Below are positions 26,401-37,400 of a stretch of 64,000 bases of DNA, piece after piece. Within the stretch, counting starts at the first letter, position 1. Each line of letters starts with the position of its first letter. The translations under genes and the position numbers were made by a program. A model generated the notes under the pieces. That model made no database searches, had not been told where the DNA came from, and saw nothing but the letters and a program-made list of their open reading frames with translations. The DNA comes from Rhynochetos jubatus (Eukaryota > Chordata > Aves > Eurypygiformes > Rhynochetidae). Where the stretch lies: contig CM050668.1 of the NCBI GenBank assembly GCA_027574665.1, forward strand, positions 3,478,001-3,542,000. Reading direction: 5' to 3'.

Positions 26401-29400
26401 GCATGCCCTATTTGGCTTCATGCAAAATCCGACGGATTATAAATTGATTAGCTCATACCAGCCGTCTGAGCCAATCCAGCTGATTTTCTGCCACGCAGAC
26501 CACCATTTTTTTACCCAGTTGTATTCGCTAGCTTACCAGTGGAGATGGGCATGGTCAGTTGGAAGGGCAAAGCTTTTACCCCTCCGCAGAGGAAGCCAGA
26601 AAACTTTCTACTGCCGAATGCAGAGTAATCACTCTGACTGCTCTCTGCAGAAGTAATACACCTTTGTTATTCAGTCAAGACAGATTCAAAGCAAGTAACT
26701 GAATTTTGCTATCGGCAGCTGTGATGAGTTCCAAAAGTGGGTCTCAATGCAGTTGTTACGCTATAGTCCTAAAATCATTAAGATGGGCAGAAGAGAGTCA
26801 AACAAATGTCTGTGTTGCCACAAAAAAATTATTTGTCTCCTAGCACAGCCCTTACTCTAAGGACTACAGCTTACTTCTGGGAATGAAATAAAAATAGGTT
26901 ATGGTACAAGTTTCTTTGTAAGGGCCCTGCACATATAAAACCAGTATGATGCTATACAAAAATTAAGAAATGGTGAAAAACCAAAGCAGGTTCCAGAAAG
27001 TGCAGTAGCAGACTTCAAAAAAGGCAGGCCAGCAGGAAAAAAAACCCACAAAACTATGCTAAGCTTCCATGGTGATAGAAAATACTGCAGTACTTTCAAA
27101 AGCACTGTTTGGTTGGGAAAGCTGGCACTCCTCAGTCTGCAAGGAAATGTGCAAACTGATGAGGCTACTCAGCACAAAGCAAATTATAAAAAACCAACAA
27201 GCAAAACATGGAGAAGCCTACGGAATTTAGTCACTGGTTTAGATATGCTTCTTTTTCAAAGGCCTTTGAGAACCTTGTTAGAATTCACTACTTAAATGCT
27301 GGAGGCTTAAAAGGCTTTCCAGTTCCAAGTCCATTTTAAACCCCTAGATAAGAGGCTTTCCCACACCAGGCAAATGAAGTGTGTGTATGAAGGGAAAAAA
27401 CATAACGTTGTTAATAGCTTTACAGACGGTGTATTAAAAGTTAGTTAACATTAGGATTTCAGTCACAATAATTCTAGGAGACAAATTATTAACCTTTTAT
27501 ATAGAGGAGGGAACGGAATACCATGAAGCTGTGGAATAGCTAAGGGAATTGCTTACAGCCGTAACAGCAGTCAACAGACTCAGACTTCCTGAAATCCAGC
27601 CTTGTATGCTAGTTAGGATACTGGTATGGGCTATGATCTGAAATACCTTTCGAGAAACATCTGTGTATCTAGAAAAACAGTATACGATATTAGTTACAAA
27701 AAGCAGCTTTAGAATGACAAATTAATGGAAGTGATTGCCATTAAACATGGAGCAGTATTGTTTCGTGTTTTATTAGCTAGCACAGGAGGAAGCAAGGCTC
27801 AGGAGTTTTATTTCCAACTGCCAGTCTTCCATGGTACTGTGTACAAATCATCCTGTGGTATCCCAAAATTCCTTCTGGTGAAATTTGAGCAATGTTCAGC
27901 AATCCACAGAAGTCATCCAAAGGAGAGGTGACTTTCAGAAACAGGACGCCGTACCCCCACCAGCTGATGGAAGCCCTATCTTTCCTGATTGCTTTACTCG
28001 CTAAAGGCAATGCAAACACCTCTGATTTAGGCATCACTGGTTCCATTTGTACTCACTGGTGAAAGGCTGCCATCGTGTTTTCCAGGTTCTCCCCAGCACC
28101 TACAAAAATAAAGAAAATTAAAACATGTACGGAACCGTTTTCCTCCCTTCGATCCCAGTGGAAATAAATAGAAAATAATTACTCTAAAGATGTACTTATC
28201 TTGAGGAACTCTTTAGAGAAATGAGCATGACACTAGAGTCAGAAATTCCTGTTGCCGCTAACCAAAGATTTTCTGAAGATAAAAAAGTAAAAAAAAAGAG
28301 GGGGGGGAAACTGGGGGGACGGGGTGACATAGAAGGCTGTTATCTTGGATACGTGTAGCACTTTGAATATACAAAACAAAGTGTTCATGCTAGCAGAGGT
28401 CGGGTGCCCTGTTTTTCCTGAAAGGGGTTGCATCTGGCTATGATGGCATGCTCCACAGGAATAGGAACGGCCTATGCAAAAAGTCTCCTTCCGAGTTAGA
28501 GGAGTACAAAGAGGAAAGGTGACAAGAGGGGAAAAAAACCCCACCAACAGGAGAAAAAAAGCACTTAAGACTCTCTAAAGCTGATATTCCCTGAACGCAT
28601 AACCCAGTTGATGCTCAGAGAGGTGACAACCTCCTTTTGCAGTGCAAGGATACTTCCTGAAACAGCACAGATCTGTGAATAAAGGTTTAAGCTGCTGGCA
28701 AAGGGAAGTCTTGTACACAAGGAATGAAACACACCGAGTCCGGTTCAGAAGCGAATGGACGAGGATAAATTTTCTCTCAGGCAGGAGTAAACTCTGCAAC
28801 ACTTAAGACATCATGTTCTAGATGAAACAACTTCAAAAATCAGCATGGTTAGGGACTGGAAAAGGCTGTGCCTCTCCCTCCCTCAGAAAACAGGCAATAT
28901 TATTATACTGAAAACTATAACCACTTCAGGAAGATACATGCACTGATGAGGGTATCTGTGCAAATTGTAACTACTCTCTGTCAGTGATGAATGACAGACT
29001 TTGTAAACAACAATTATAGAAGCTTTAATTAAGGACTTGCCTATTAAGAAGGCCTTACCGGTACATACTTATCTAAATATGTGTTTAGTTACCTAATTAA
29101 GCAATGCAATTCTGTGCACACGTAACCAGCAATTTAAAATTGCTGTTATCGGGTTAGCTTGCACTGGGAAGTTTACAAAAAGGAAGACTTAACTTGGAAC
29201 CATAATGACAAAATCCACGTGGTTTAACATGAACCAATACAGCGAGTCCACGGCAGCTTCTGTGATTAGACATCACCAATATTTTATGGAATTTGGTTGC
29301 AGAACTAGGAATAGGGTGTGTAGCAAATAGTGATGGAGGGACAGAGGAGGGCACGAGAATCTCGTCGTGTACTTGTACTTCTGATGATTGCCTAACAGAT

Positions 29401-32400
29401 GGGAAAACCTGCATAGGACCTGGATGATTAGTTATAAGTTAACTGCAATAAAAATGGAGGGTATAGATAACTTATCAACTGTGACAATACAGCCCATACT
29501 GTAGGGGGAACAAACCTGAGTCAGTCTTCAATCTGTGAACAAAACAACAGTATCCTAACATTCCTGGGCAGAAATTTCCAAAACTAAAACTTTGAGTGAC
29601 CTAGCAAGTCACTGGTTAGGGGGTTAGGTATAGCAACTCAAACCAGTTGGCGACAGAACGCCTCATTTGTAGTGCTCTGGGGAAATGAGGAAGAAGTTGC
29701 GAGATCAGCTGAAACGGGAACTTGAAATGAGCAACACTGCTTTCACAAACCGCACTCAGAAAAGGGAACTACCACAAGTGATTTGATGTACTGAATCATT
29801 TTCCCTCCTTAAAAATGAAAAGGCTGGGCTGACTGAACTGCTTCTGACATTTTATCTACCTAAATGCACCTCCAGGTTCACGTATCGTCCATTTGTGTTG
29901 TGAACTGCGTGCATTCCCCATGCAGAAATTACTTTTCCCAGCATACTTTGGCATCCTGTGAGCAAAGGTGGCTACATCCAAACACGACTGCACACTCGAA
30001 AGCACCGCCATGGGACAAGCGGGAGTCCATGTCAAGCACTGGCTCAAGGAGATGACCCCTAGAAGTTCTGTTGTTTTGGGGTTTCCCCCCTGTGTAAGCA
30101 AAGCAAGACGTTAGGAAGAATGTTGCCAGCGGGTCACGGGACGTGACTGTTGCCCTCTACTCAGCACTGGTGAAACCACATCTGGAGTGCCGGGTCCAGG
30201 TCTGCGCTCCAAAGTACAAGACAGACATGGATCTACTGGAACAAGGGCTGTGAAAATTAAGAGATGAGAGATTTTTGCATACAATGAGAGGCTGAGGGCG
30301 CTGGAATTGTTTAGCCTGGAGAGGAGAGGCTCAGGAGGATCTTATCAATATGTATAAATACCAGATGAGAGGGAATAAAGAAGACTGAGCCAGACTCCTC
30401 TCTGGTGCTCAGGGAAAGGACAAAAGGCAGTGGGAACAAACTGAAATACAGGAAATTCAGTTTATAAGCATAAGAAAAACCCCTTTTTTTATTCTGTGAT
30501 GAAACTCTGGATCAGGCTGCCTGGAGAGGTTTTGGAGCCCTCACCCTTGGACGTATTCAAACCCTAACCGGACAAGATCCTGATCAACCTGGTATAGTTG
30601 CCCCTGCTCTGGTCAGACGAGATGATCTCCAGAGGTCCCTTCCAATCTCAACTATTCTGTGATTCTGTAAAAAGTCTTCATGCTACCGTGTCCCAAAGAC
30701 GCTGCAACCCAGTCCATGCAGCTGGCATTGACAGGGGACTCTAACACTGAATATCAGGACTTAATTATTGATATCAGAAATGACCCATTTTAAAATTAAG
30801 CGGAAGTGAAGAAATAATTCAGGATGTTTCCACTGATGCTGAGCTATAAACTGAGATAAGAAAATTTACTTCTTCCTGAAGAAGTGAAATCAAACCCCAG
30901 ACTTAAACTTCGCATACAAGGCTTCATCTCCGAGGAAAAAGCCAAACAAGTTAAGTGTTATCTTGATCTCCAGAGTTAATAAGAGTAATGCAATAGGAAA
31001 CCTGACACTGAGTCTAAAGCTACATCATGACTAAAGCCCGAAGAGAATTTAAGTTACAAGGTAGATACTACAGAGAGTAAAGCGTAAGCGATCTTCAGTC
31101 TCGGAGTACCTGATGAGCATACCCAATGAGCAGAAAGCTGCCCAGGTGTTGTTTGAGCATTGTTCTTCTATCATAGGTTCATTTCACAGTATACATGCGG
31201 ACACAGAACAATTCAAAGACTGTGGACTTTGACTTTGAATGCCTAATGAATAATCCTCCCATCAGTAAGGCTTTCCTGTTCTAATGGTGCCTCCTAGTGC
31301 AAGGGGCAGAAACCCTTGCACTCTAGACTTGGAGTTGTGTACCTTAACTAAGGTTGTTGCAAAGAAACGAGAACAAAAGAGGATTAAGGAGATCATACCG
31401 AGTTTCAACAAAGTTATCCACAAGTTTTCAATAGCCTGCAAATTAACAAACAGGTAGCAACCAAAATCCAACCTTTGCTCGTTGAGTGAAAATCCATACC
31501 TGTCAGGAAACGGCCGATATGCACATTGCAAACCAAAAGGCGCAGTTTATGCTATAGTTGAAAACTGTAGTTATAGAGAAACTTAATTTGTCGTATAAAC
31601 TAAATGAAAGAAATGATCTGTAAGAGATCAGCTCTAGCTTTTTAGTTTTAATATTTCAAGGCAGTAGCAGCAGTCAAGGACCACTGGGCAGAACTGTGAT
31701 CAAACACTACTTAAACTGGCACCAGATACCACACTGAAAATTGTTTAAGCCCAGCATCTGACACAGCTCCCACAGAATTCCAGGAAGGATATTTACTAGA
31801 AAACTGACCGTTTTCACCAACTGAATGAGGCAGCAGGGAGAACCACTGAACTGATCTTCACAGAGCAGGAAAACATCATTTGCTGTATTTTTTTCCCTCC
31901 CAATGCTTTGGAAATAGAAGAAACTTTGAAGAGATCTTTTAGCTGTTTTAGGTAGAATCAACCTGCCTACCAACAAGGCCTTGGCGCAAGGTGTACGGAG
32001 GGCACAGGGCTCTCAAAACGGGGTCGCGTTTCCCACGGCGCTGAACCATCCCGTGTCGGACAGCGGAGGGGAGCGAGGATGGAGCCGGAGCAGCCCGCAC
32101 TGCTCCCGAAACCAGAACGCAGAGCCAACCGGCAACCCGGGGCAGGAAGCTGGATCTTTGATCCCTGATGTGAGCAACAGTCAGCCATCCCCCTCATTAG
32201 GAGAAATCCCGTAACGGCGAGCCATTGGGAAGGAAAAACATATATACGTTGGAGAGGGAAAGCATCGCGATCGGAAGGCACGTAAAACAAGCTGATTTCG
32301 GCTGACGCGTTTTGAGTTCGGAGATTAATTCAGCCTTGAAATCAAGCACCGGTCAGCAGGTGGCACCTAAAATTAGGTTTCAAGGGAGCCCGCTGCGAGC

Positions 32401-32734
32401 GATGGGCACGGCGCAGCAGCCCCTCGACACCCTCCCCAGGGCGCGGGAGGCATCAGGGGGGCACGGGAGCCCCTCGGCACCCGCAGCCGGGAGCGCTGCA
32501 GCCCCCGGGGAGCGGCGGACAGCCGCAGCCTCCGCCCGCCCGAAGGGGAGGCGGGAAGCGGCGCCCCCAGAGCCCCTCCCCCGCGGCCCCTCACTCACCG
32601 CCGCGGTGGGAGATGTGCCGGCAGCGGAAGCGCTGCCGCTTGGGCCGGTGGAGCAATCCCGGACACTTGAGGAGAAGCGCCGAGGTGAGGACGTATCCGC
32701 CCAGCGTGGAGAGCACGTACAGCGTCGCCGACAT
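17304..32734 (-). CDS. GDPD1: GDPD1, glycerophosphodiester phosphodiesterase domain containing 1 (complete, 10 coding exons)
   Basis: Joined exons 32734-32599, 28099-28057, 23892-23757, 23064-23019, 21678-21560, 20914-20825, 19775-19642, 18973-18914, 18050-17999 and 17426-17304 give 939 nt, one uninterrupted frame of 312 residues, close to human GDPD1 (314). All introns are GT-AG and all phases agree. The protein has an N-terminal membrane segment (about 3-28), then the GDPD domain: HRGG..EN at 43-50, the metal-binding ELD at 70-72 and the catalytic SHD with His85. A second hydrophobic stretch lies at about 195-220. The family (GDE4) acts as a membrane-bound lysophospholipase D, releasing lysophosphatidic acid and N-acylethanolamines; that function is family knowledge. 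The start matches the human N-terminus (MSxT.Y.LSTLGGY). It is transcribed away from a CpG island at 32-33 kb, downstream of SMG8 on the same strand. No broken residues were seen. Confidence 0.96.
17999..18050 (-). CDS. GDPD1: GDPD1 coding exon 9
   Basis: Encodes LLMRKALFDHLTARGIQ (residues 256-272). Acceptor TGCAG, donor GTACAG. 52 nt, enters with one base of a split Thr codon. Confidence 0.95.
18914..18973 (-). CDS. GDPD1: GDPD1 coding exon 8
   Basis: Encodes LKEPQKITRSQKFIIWLAD (236-254) plus split codons at both ends. Acceptor AACAG, donor GTAAGA. 60 nt. Confidence 0.94.
19642..19775 (-). CDS. GDPD1: GDPD1 coding exon 7 (hydrophobic segment)
   Basis: Encodes residues 191-234, including the hydrophobic run RVLLLLGLFYTGLLPF, then EIPMPSIIL. 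Acceptor TGCAG, donor GTGAGT. 134 nt. Confidence 0.95.
20825..20914 (-). CDS. GDPD1: GDPD1 coding exon 6
   Basis: Encodes residues 161-190 (VSELVSQYKREHLTVWG..., 30 codons, phase 0 at both ends). Acceptor TTGCAG, donor GTAAGA. Confidence 0.95.
21560..21678 (-). CDS. GDPD1: GDPD1 coding exon 5
   Basis: Encodes CEGKDNRIPLLKEVFEAFP followed by the INIDIK-type block (here VNIDIKVNNN), residues 122-160. Acceptor CCCAG, donor GTACAT, a slightly weak donor. 119 nt. Confidence 0.95.
23019..23064 (-). CDS. GDPD1: GDPD1 coding exon 4
   Basis: Encodes ELPPYLCKLDVTFQK (106-120). Short 46-nt exon with acceptor TTCAAG and donor GTAAGT. Confidence 0.94.
23757..23892 (-). CDS. GDPD1: GDPD1 coding exon 3 (catalytic core)
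   Basis: Encodes residues 61-105 with the metal-ligand ELD motif, TKDEQVVVSHDENLKR and the NISDLKY block. Acceptor TTCCAG, donor GTAAGT. 136 nt. Confidence 0.96.
23945..24180 (+). mobile_element. MIR SINE relic in GDPD1 intron 2
   Basis: Successive blocks follow the MIR consensus in order: 'aatcctcacaa', 'gcaagtaact', an 'agatgggatttgaactcgggag' block close to the MIR 'agctgggatttgaacccagg', then 'tttggctccatc'. Divergence is high, as expected for an element older than the bird-mammal split. Confidence 0.65.
27455..27625 (+). mobile_element. MIR SINE relic in GDPD1 intron 2
   Basis: Contains diverged forms of the MIR blocks 'gaggaaac-tgag', 'gcttacagccgtaacagcagt' (the 'ccaaggtcacacagctagt' equivalent) and 'gactcagacttcctgaaatccagcctt'. 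Orientation plus. The ends are approximate. Confidence 0.55.
28057..28099 (-). CDS. GDPD1: GDPD1 coding exon 2
   Basis: Encodes AGENLENTMAAFH (47-59), completing the HRGGAGENLEN substrate-binding motif started in exon 1. Acceptor TGTAG, donor GTGAGT. 43 nt. Confidence 0.95.
28100..32598 (-). other. GDPD1: GDPD1 intron 1
   Basis: Non-coding. It holds one CR1 fragment (about 30.1-30.67 kb) and an A/G low-complexity run near 28285-28325. The right end enters the promoter CpG island. I see no further exon. Confidence 0.7.
30095..30668 (+). mobile_element. CR1 LINE 3' fragment in GDPD1 intron 1
   Basis: Recognisable CR1 blocks in plus orientation: 'ctggtgaaaccacatctggagtg', 'aggctgagggcgctggaattgtt' with 'agcctggagaggagaggctcagg', and the 3' end 'gatgatctccagaggtcccttccaatctcaactattctgtgattctgt'. 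Diverged and 5'-truncated. It is antisense to GDPD1. Confidence 0.9.
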
Positions 32735-33200
32735 CCTGCGTCTCTCGCCGGTTACCCCGCTCCGCGCCCGACCCGGCCCGCGGCCAGCTCCCAGCGAGGC
32801 GGCGGCGCTGCGGGAGCCGCTGCCACTGCGGCCGCGCAGCCGCACCGCCTCCCCTCCGCCCCCGTGCCGGGAGGAGGCGTCAGCGCGCAGGCGCGGGGGG
32901 GGGACCCTCGCGCTTCCCGCCAAGGGCTCGGCCGCTGAGGCGGCGGGGGTCGGCCCCGTGCCCTGGTTGGGCCCGCTCGCCACAGCTCGCGCGTTAATGC
33001 TGAAGGAGTTAACAAACGCTGACGCATTTCAGTGTCCCGTTTCGCTTTCCCCGGTGGCCGTAGAAAGGCCAGTCCCGCAGCGACAAGCGCGCTCCGTGGT
33101 GCTTTCCACCGCGTTGATGGCGCGTGGGAACCGCGGTCATCCTGAAGGCACTGGCGCGCAGGGGAGATGGCGTCCTCTTCCCAGACAGCGCTGATGGGGG
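31980..33200. promoter_or_regulatory. GDPD1: CpG island, GDPD1 promoter
   Basis: Dense CpG sequence around the GDPD1 start codon at 32734. No TATA box stands out; GC boxes and a GCGCGCAGGCGCG-type element at about 32881-32895 are present upstream on the minus strand. The plus-strand open frames here are compositional. Confidence 0.65.
32599..32734 (-). CDS. GDPD1: GDPD1 coding exon 1
   Basis: Encodes residues 1-45: the membrane segment LYVLSTLGGYVLTSALLL, a basic stretch RPKRQRFR, and HISHRG, the start of the catalytic motif. Donor GTGAGT. Confidence 0.95.
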
Positions 33201-34053
33201 ATGCCGTACGCCCCACGGAAACCAGGGCTCAACTCCAGGCATGCAGCATCATTACTGTATCATAGCAAACCCGCAAATTAAATTTTGTATGCGTGCTAAT
33301 TAAAAACCCCCCGAATATTCTAGAAATTAAATTGGGTACACAGCCAATACCACTAACACATCTCACCCTGACAACAAGTTACAAGTTGATTTACTGTGAC
33401 AAAGCTTTTGGCACTGACAGTCACTTGTGACACTCTTAAGGACTTCACCTTTCAATACACCATACAGCACATGATTACCGACACTCCCTCAACATGAGAT
33501 CCAAACTGGGCCAAAATCCTTGTTTTAGCAACCAAAAGTCTGTTTAGTCAGTGCAGTCAAGCTGTACTGACACCTGAGCTGCGGTTGTGCTTATAAGGAA
33601 CAAGGTTATACTGCTCTACATTTTCCAGTTCACCAGCAGGTTTCATTTCCAAACAGATGTCATTCCAAAGCGCAAAATTAAGTTGGCCTTTTAACAAAAT
33701 CTGATCCATGAACACACATCAACTATTTCAACTTGATCCAGGCGAGCACAGTTTCTGGCTATCCTGTTAATACAAATCAGAACTGCAACACCTTTTTTTT
33801 TTGTTTTTCAAAAAGTTCAGAGACAATTTCTCACATCACCACATTAAAAGCGTCTATGGTTTACATACACATAGCTTGTTTAGAAAAAGAGAAAAGATTC
33901 TGCTCATCATTGCCTCAGTACGACAAAGGAAACTTCACTTCAGGCAATGCCAATTTTTAAATAGCCCTAAGTAAGTCCGTAGACAGATATGATGGGGAAA
34001 AGCATTACCAGAACACCTAGTAATACAAGCTCAGCATACTGCCATAACCAGCT
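33201..34053. other. Intergenic SMG8-GDPD1, no gene seen
   Basis: A/T-rich spacer between the SMG8 polyadenylation signal and the GDPD1 promoter. No exon, repeat or RNA gene is recognised. Confidence 0.5.
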
Positions 34054-34059
34054 TTTATT
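34054..34059 (-). terminator. SMG8: Candidate SMG8 polyadenylation signal (AATAAA)
   Basis: AATAAA on the minus strand about 207 nt beyond the SMG8 stop codon, the first such signal in the 3' direction. Confidence 0.5.
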
Positions 34060-34265
34060 TTTCACATATGAAAATTCAATAAACAGAAAATTTACATGTC
34101 TCTGATTCCTTTCTCTTTGACAGCAGACCTTATTTTCAGTCCGACTGCGTGCGCCAGCGAAACACAGTGATCACAGTGACAGCCGTCAGGTAACAAACAT
34201 GAAGAAAAATCCGTGACTCGGACTGAAGACAGCCTTTTCAAACTAAAATCCATCTGCCAGAATAA

Positions 34266-34463
34266 TTATTGTGTAATCGCTTTCAGTATTCCTCGGAGAA
34301 CTTTGTAACTCATTAATTGTTGGCTTTCTTTGGGAGGAAAGCAGGGTCCACGTTCTGTCACATACGCGTAAGGAAATCTAAGCACCCACAGTCCATCCGA
34401 TGGAAGGGTTATTTCCTGCTTCTCAGGGTAAAATACAGGACAAGGCGGTGGCCCTGGTTGAAC
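34266..34463 (-). CDS. SMG8: SMG8 coding exon 4 (last)
   Basis: Encodes residues 912-976, from VQPGPPPCPVFYPEKQEITL to KAITQ, with TAA at 34268-34266. Acceptor TTTTAG. 198 nt, phase 0. Confidence 0.96.
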   Translation of the reverse strand, partial: VQPGPPPCPVFYPEKQEITLPSDGLWVLRFPYAYVTERGPCFPPKESQQLMSYKVLRGILKAITQ

Positions 34464-37400
34464 CTAAAATCGAAAGGAAATATGAGTAGATAATTAAACA
34501 TCATCAGAATTAAAAAACGAAATCCAAACCAAACCACAAACCACAACTTAAAAGCAAATGGAATCCAAGGAAGTCTATTAAGTATCGCCTACAACCAGGT
34601 TCTTATCCATCTGAGCACATTCCAGGAAAGCACGGCGCCGTTACTGTGAGACATCCATAAATTTCCAATCTTACCAGGGTGAAGATGCTGAATTTAAGGC
34701 TGCAGACTAGGTCCTACCCAAGATAACCACAATAGAAACACGAGCCACGTGCCTCTGTCAACCTGTGTTAACAGCAGACTGTAGCACAGATATCCCTGAG
34801 CTGTTACCTCACGGATTTCCATGGATATCAGCAACATTTAATATAGCTCTTGTATCACACGTTTTTAAAAGATTCAGAAAGTCTTATTCACATGAGGAGC
34901 AGAAAGCATAACGGATTTTCCAAATAAAACCACGTTCTTGAGAGTGAGTCGAAAGCTGTGATACAGACTTAAACTGGGAATGAAGAGCAAAATAAACGCG
35001 CGCAAACCGAACCTTCAGTTCTTGCCTGTTTCAAACAACAACGTGATAAACTGCAAACTGCCTTGAAGGTTTGGTGTCAGGTTTTGGTCTTCCTTCAACT
35101 TCTCAAACAAAGCAGGTTCACATCCCAGTAGGTGAAGGTGCCCCATAAAAGAAGGCGACGCCACTGTTTCGTGATTCAGTATTAAGGATCTTGTGGCACT
35201 CCTCAAACAGCTCAAAGGGTTACGAAACGTCCCAAATCCACCTCTCCCTCCCTCAACTCCTATGGGCGCATTCTGTGCCAATGCTACCGTACAATGAACA
35301 CCAATTTTCTTGCCACAGTCTAACAGATAATAAGCACTTACGTGCACACAGTAGTGCACACAGCAGCGACTGAAGGAAGTTACACCTGTTTGTATTTTAC
35401 TGCCTTAAAAAGACAGTGAAAATGGAGATTTTTCTCCACTTTTTAATACATGTTTGCAAAAGGGAAAAAAACCCTCCAGTTAATAAAACACCATCTTTTC
35501 ACCTCCTGAATTCAAAGGGTAACTAATAATAAATCTCAGCAGTGAGTCACTGCTTTTCTCTAGGACATTTAAAATGATAAATTCATTCTTACAGTCATCA
35601 CTCGTTATCTTTTCAAAAGGCCATTGTTACAGTACAGAACGCTATTAATTCATCCTTGATAAAATATTTTTAAGACTTACTTTATACAAAGCATAAAGCT
35701 GACATAAGCCAATCTTGAAGTTTAATAAAAACCCCAAACTGTTCATACTTTCGGCGACCACTGCCTTAGAGAACTTGACTGGAGTCTGAGTTGGAAAGCA
35801 TTTCTCATTGATTCCCTCTGACACCCTTTGCCTACCGTCCTTGTACCTCCCAGTTAGCGTTGTGCCAATCAACCCTTTCTCTACAGTAACCTGATTCCTG
35901 CTTCTATTTCTTACCTGAGGCGTTAACGTGATCTGCAACGGAGCATCCGGAACCACCACAAAGAGTCTCATGAACTGAGCGTAATGCGGCTTGAGTCCTC
36001 GTCCCTGGGTCGACGACAGGATGTACAGCGGCATGTCAGAATTGAGGGCTTTGATGGCAGACTCCTTTGGCCCCCCTCCCATCACTTTCATGACCTTATC
36101 AGGCCCTGAACACATGAACCTCCTACCACGTGCGTCTTCATACTCAAATCCAACAAAAGCTCGAGCTATGTCGTCTCTCCGTCTTCCTCTTCCCATCACA
36201 ACCGCACTTCTTTTTCCAGGAACAGCCTTGTTCGGTGCAGGCCAGGAGTTGGTATCTAAGTCTCCTTCATCTTCAGTTCTCGTCCTGATGACAATGTCCC
36301 AAGGCATTAAATAGTTTGTTCCCGGGATAAAGCCTTGCTGATCTAAGCCTGTGTGGAAGTTATAAGCCTTAGCAGGCCCCAGCTTAACCAGTGACCAACT
36401 GGAGAACTTGGGCAAGAGGCCTTTGGGGCAATTAGAATGGAGCATCCCGGGGAGGTACTCGACAGTGGATGCCTGGCGATCTACCAGGCTTGGCCTTTTC
36501 TCACTTTTGGAGTCCTCACTCTGCCCGTGACTTTCTGTGTTGTTCCCTCCACCCTGGGCGTCAGGTGAGTAAGTGCCCAAGCTGCCCGTCGACTGACCCA
36601 GGCTGAGGGCTAAGCTCAGGCCTGTGCTTTCCCCCTGAGTCTGAGGTTCTTTTTCTTTGAGTTTCTCAATCTCGCCTTCCGGAGGGGCGGGCAGTGACTC
36701 ATCCCGAGCAGGTGCCGGATCAGGCGTGCTTGGCTGAAAGACGGGAAAGTTGATGTGCTCCAGTTTCCCACAGCATTTTTCCTCCAGCAGCTATGAGAAA
36801 GAAAATGTGGTTAACTTTCCATCCTCCACCTGCGAGGTGAGGGAGTTCAGAGTTGTCACAGCAATTCAGCAGCTACAATTACAATTCCAGAGGTATGCCC
36901 TATGTGAGAACCAAAGGAGCGATGGGAATACAGCCCACATGCACGATGGATTTAAAATTCCCACGAACCAACACACTTGAAGTGTAAATAGATGCGCCTG
37001 TGTGCACACACTGGTGAGGACAGGAACTCCCCACTCTGGTCAGCCTGTTGTGCAAACAATTTCTGCTCCCAGATAGATCTTCCCCGAGCAACATTTACAA
37101 GTTGACAAGGTTAAGAGGAAACTTATTTGTAGCCACTACAGAACAGAGGCTCTGTTGATGAAGCAAAAACAGACCTAAGAGTTACCTGGTAAAAGTCATA
37201 ATTGGCTGCTTTGATATCAAAGGGGTCATCCCGAGGAGCTTGTTTCCTTCCACAGTTACAGGCACCAGTGGAACGAGCCCGGCTGTTGTGGTACAGAACT
37301 GGAGGATTTCTGTCTGCTTCTGGCTTTTCTCCTAAAAGCAAAATCCATCAAACCCTCCATAAATTACTCACCATTTCTAGAGATTCTTCAACTCCCTTCA

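Noticed and set aside
32312-32938. 208-codon plus-strand open frame over the GDPD1 promoter
   Set aside because: Compositional, antisense to a well-supported exon, no recognisable protein.
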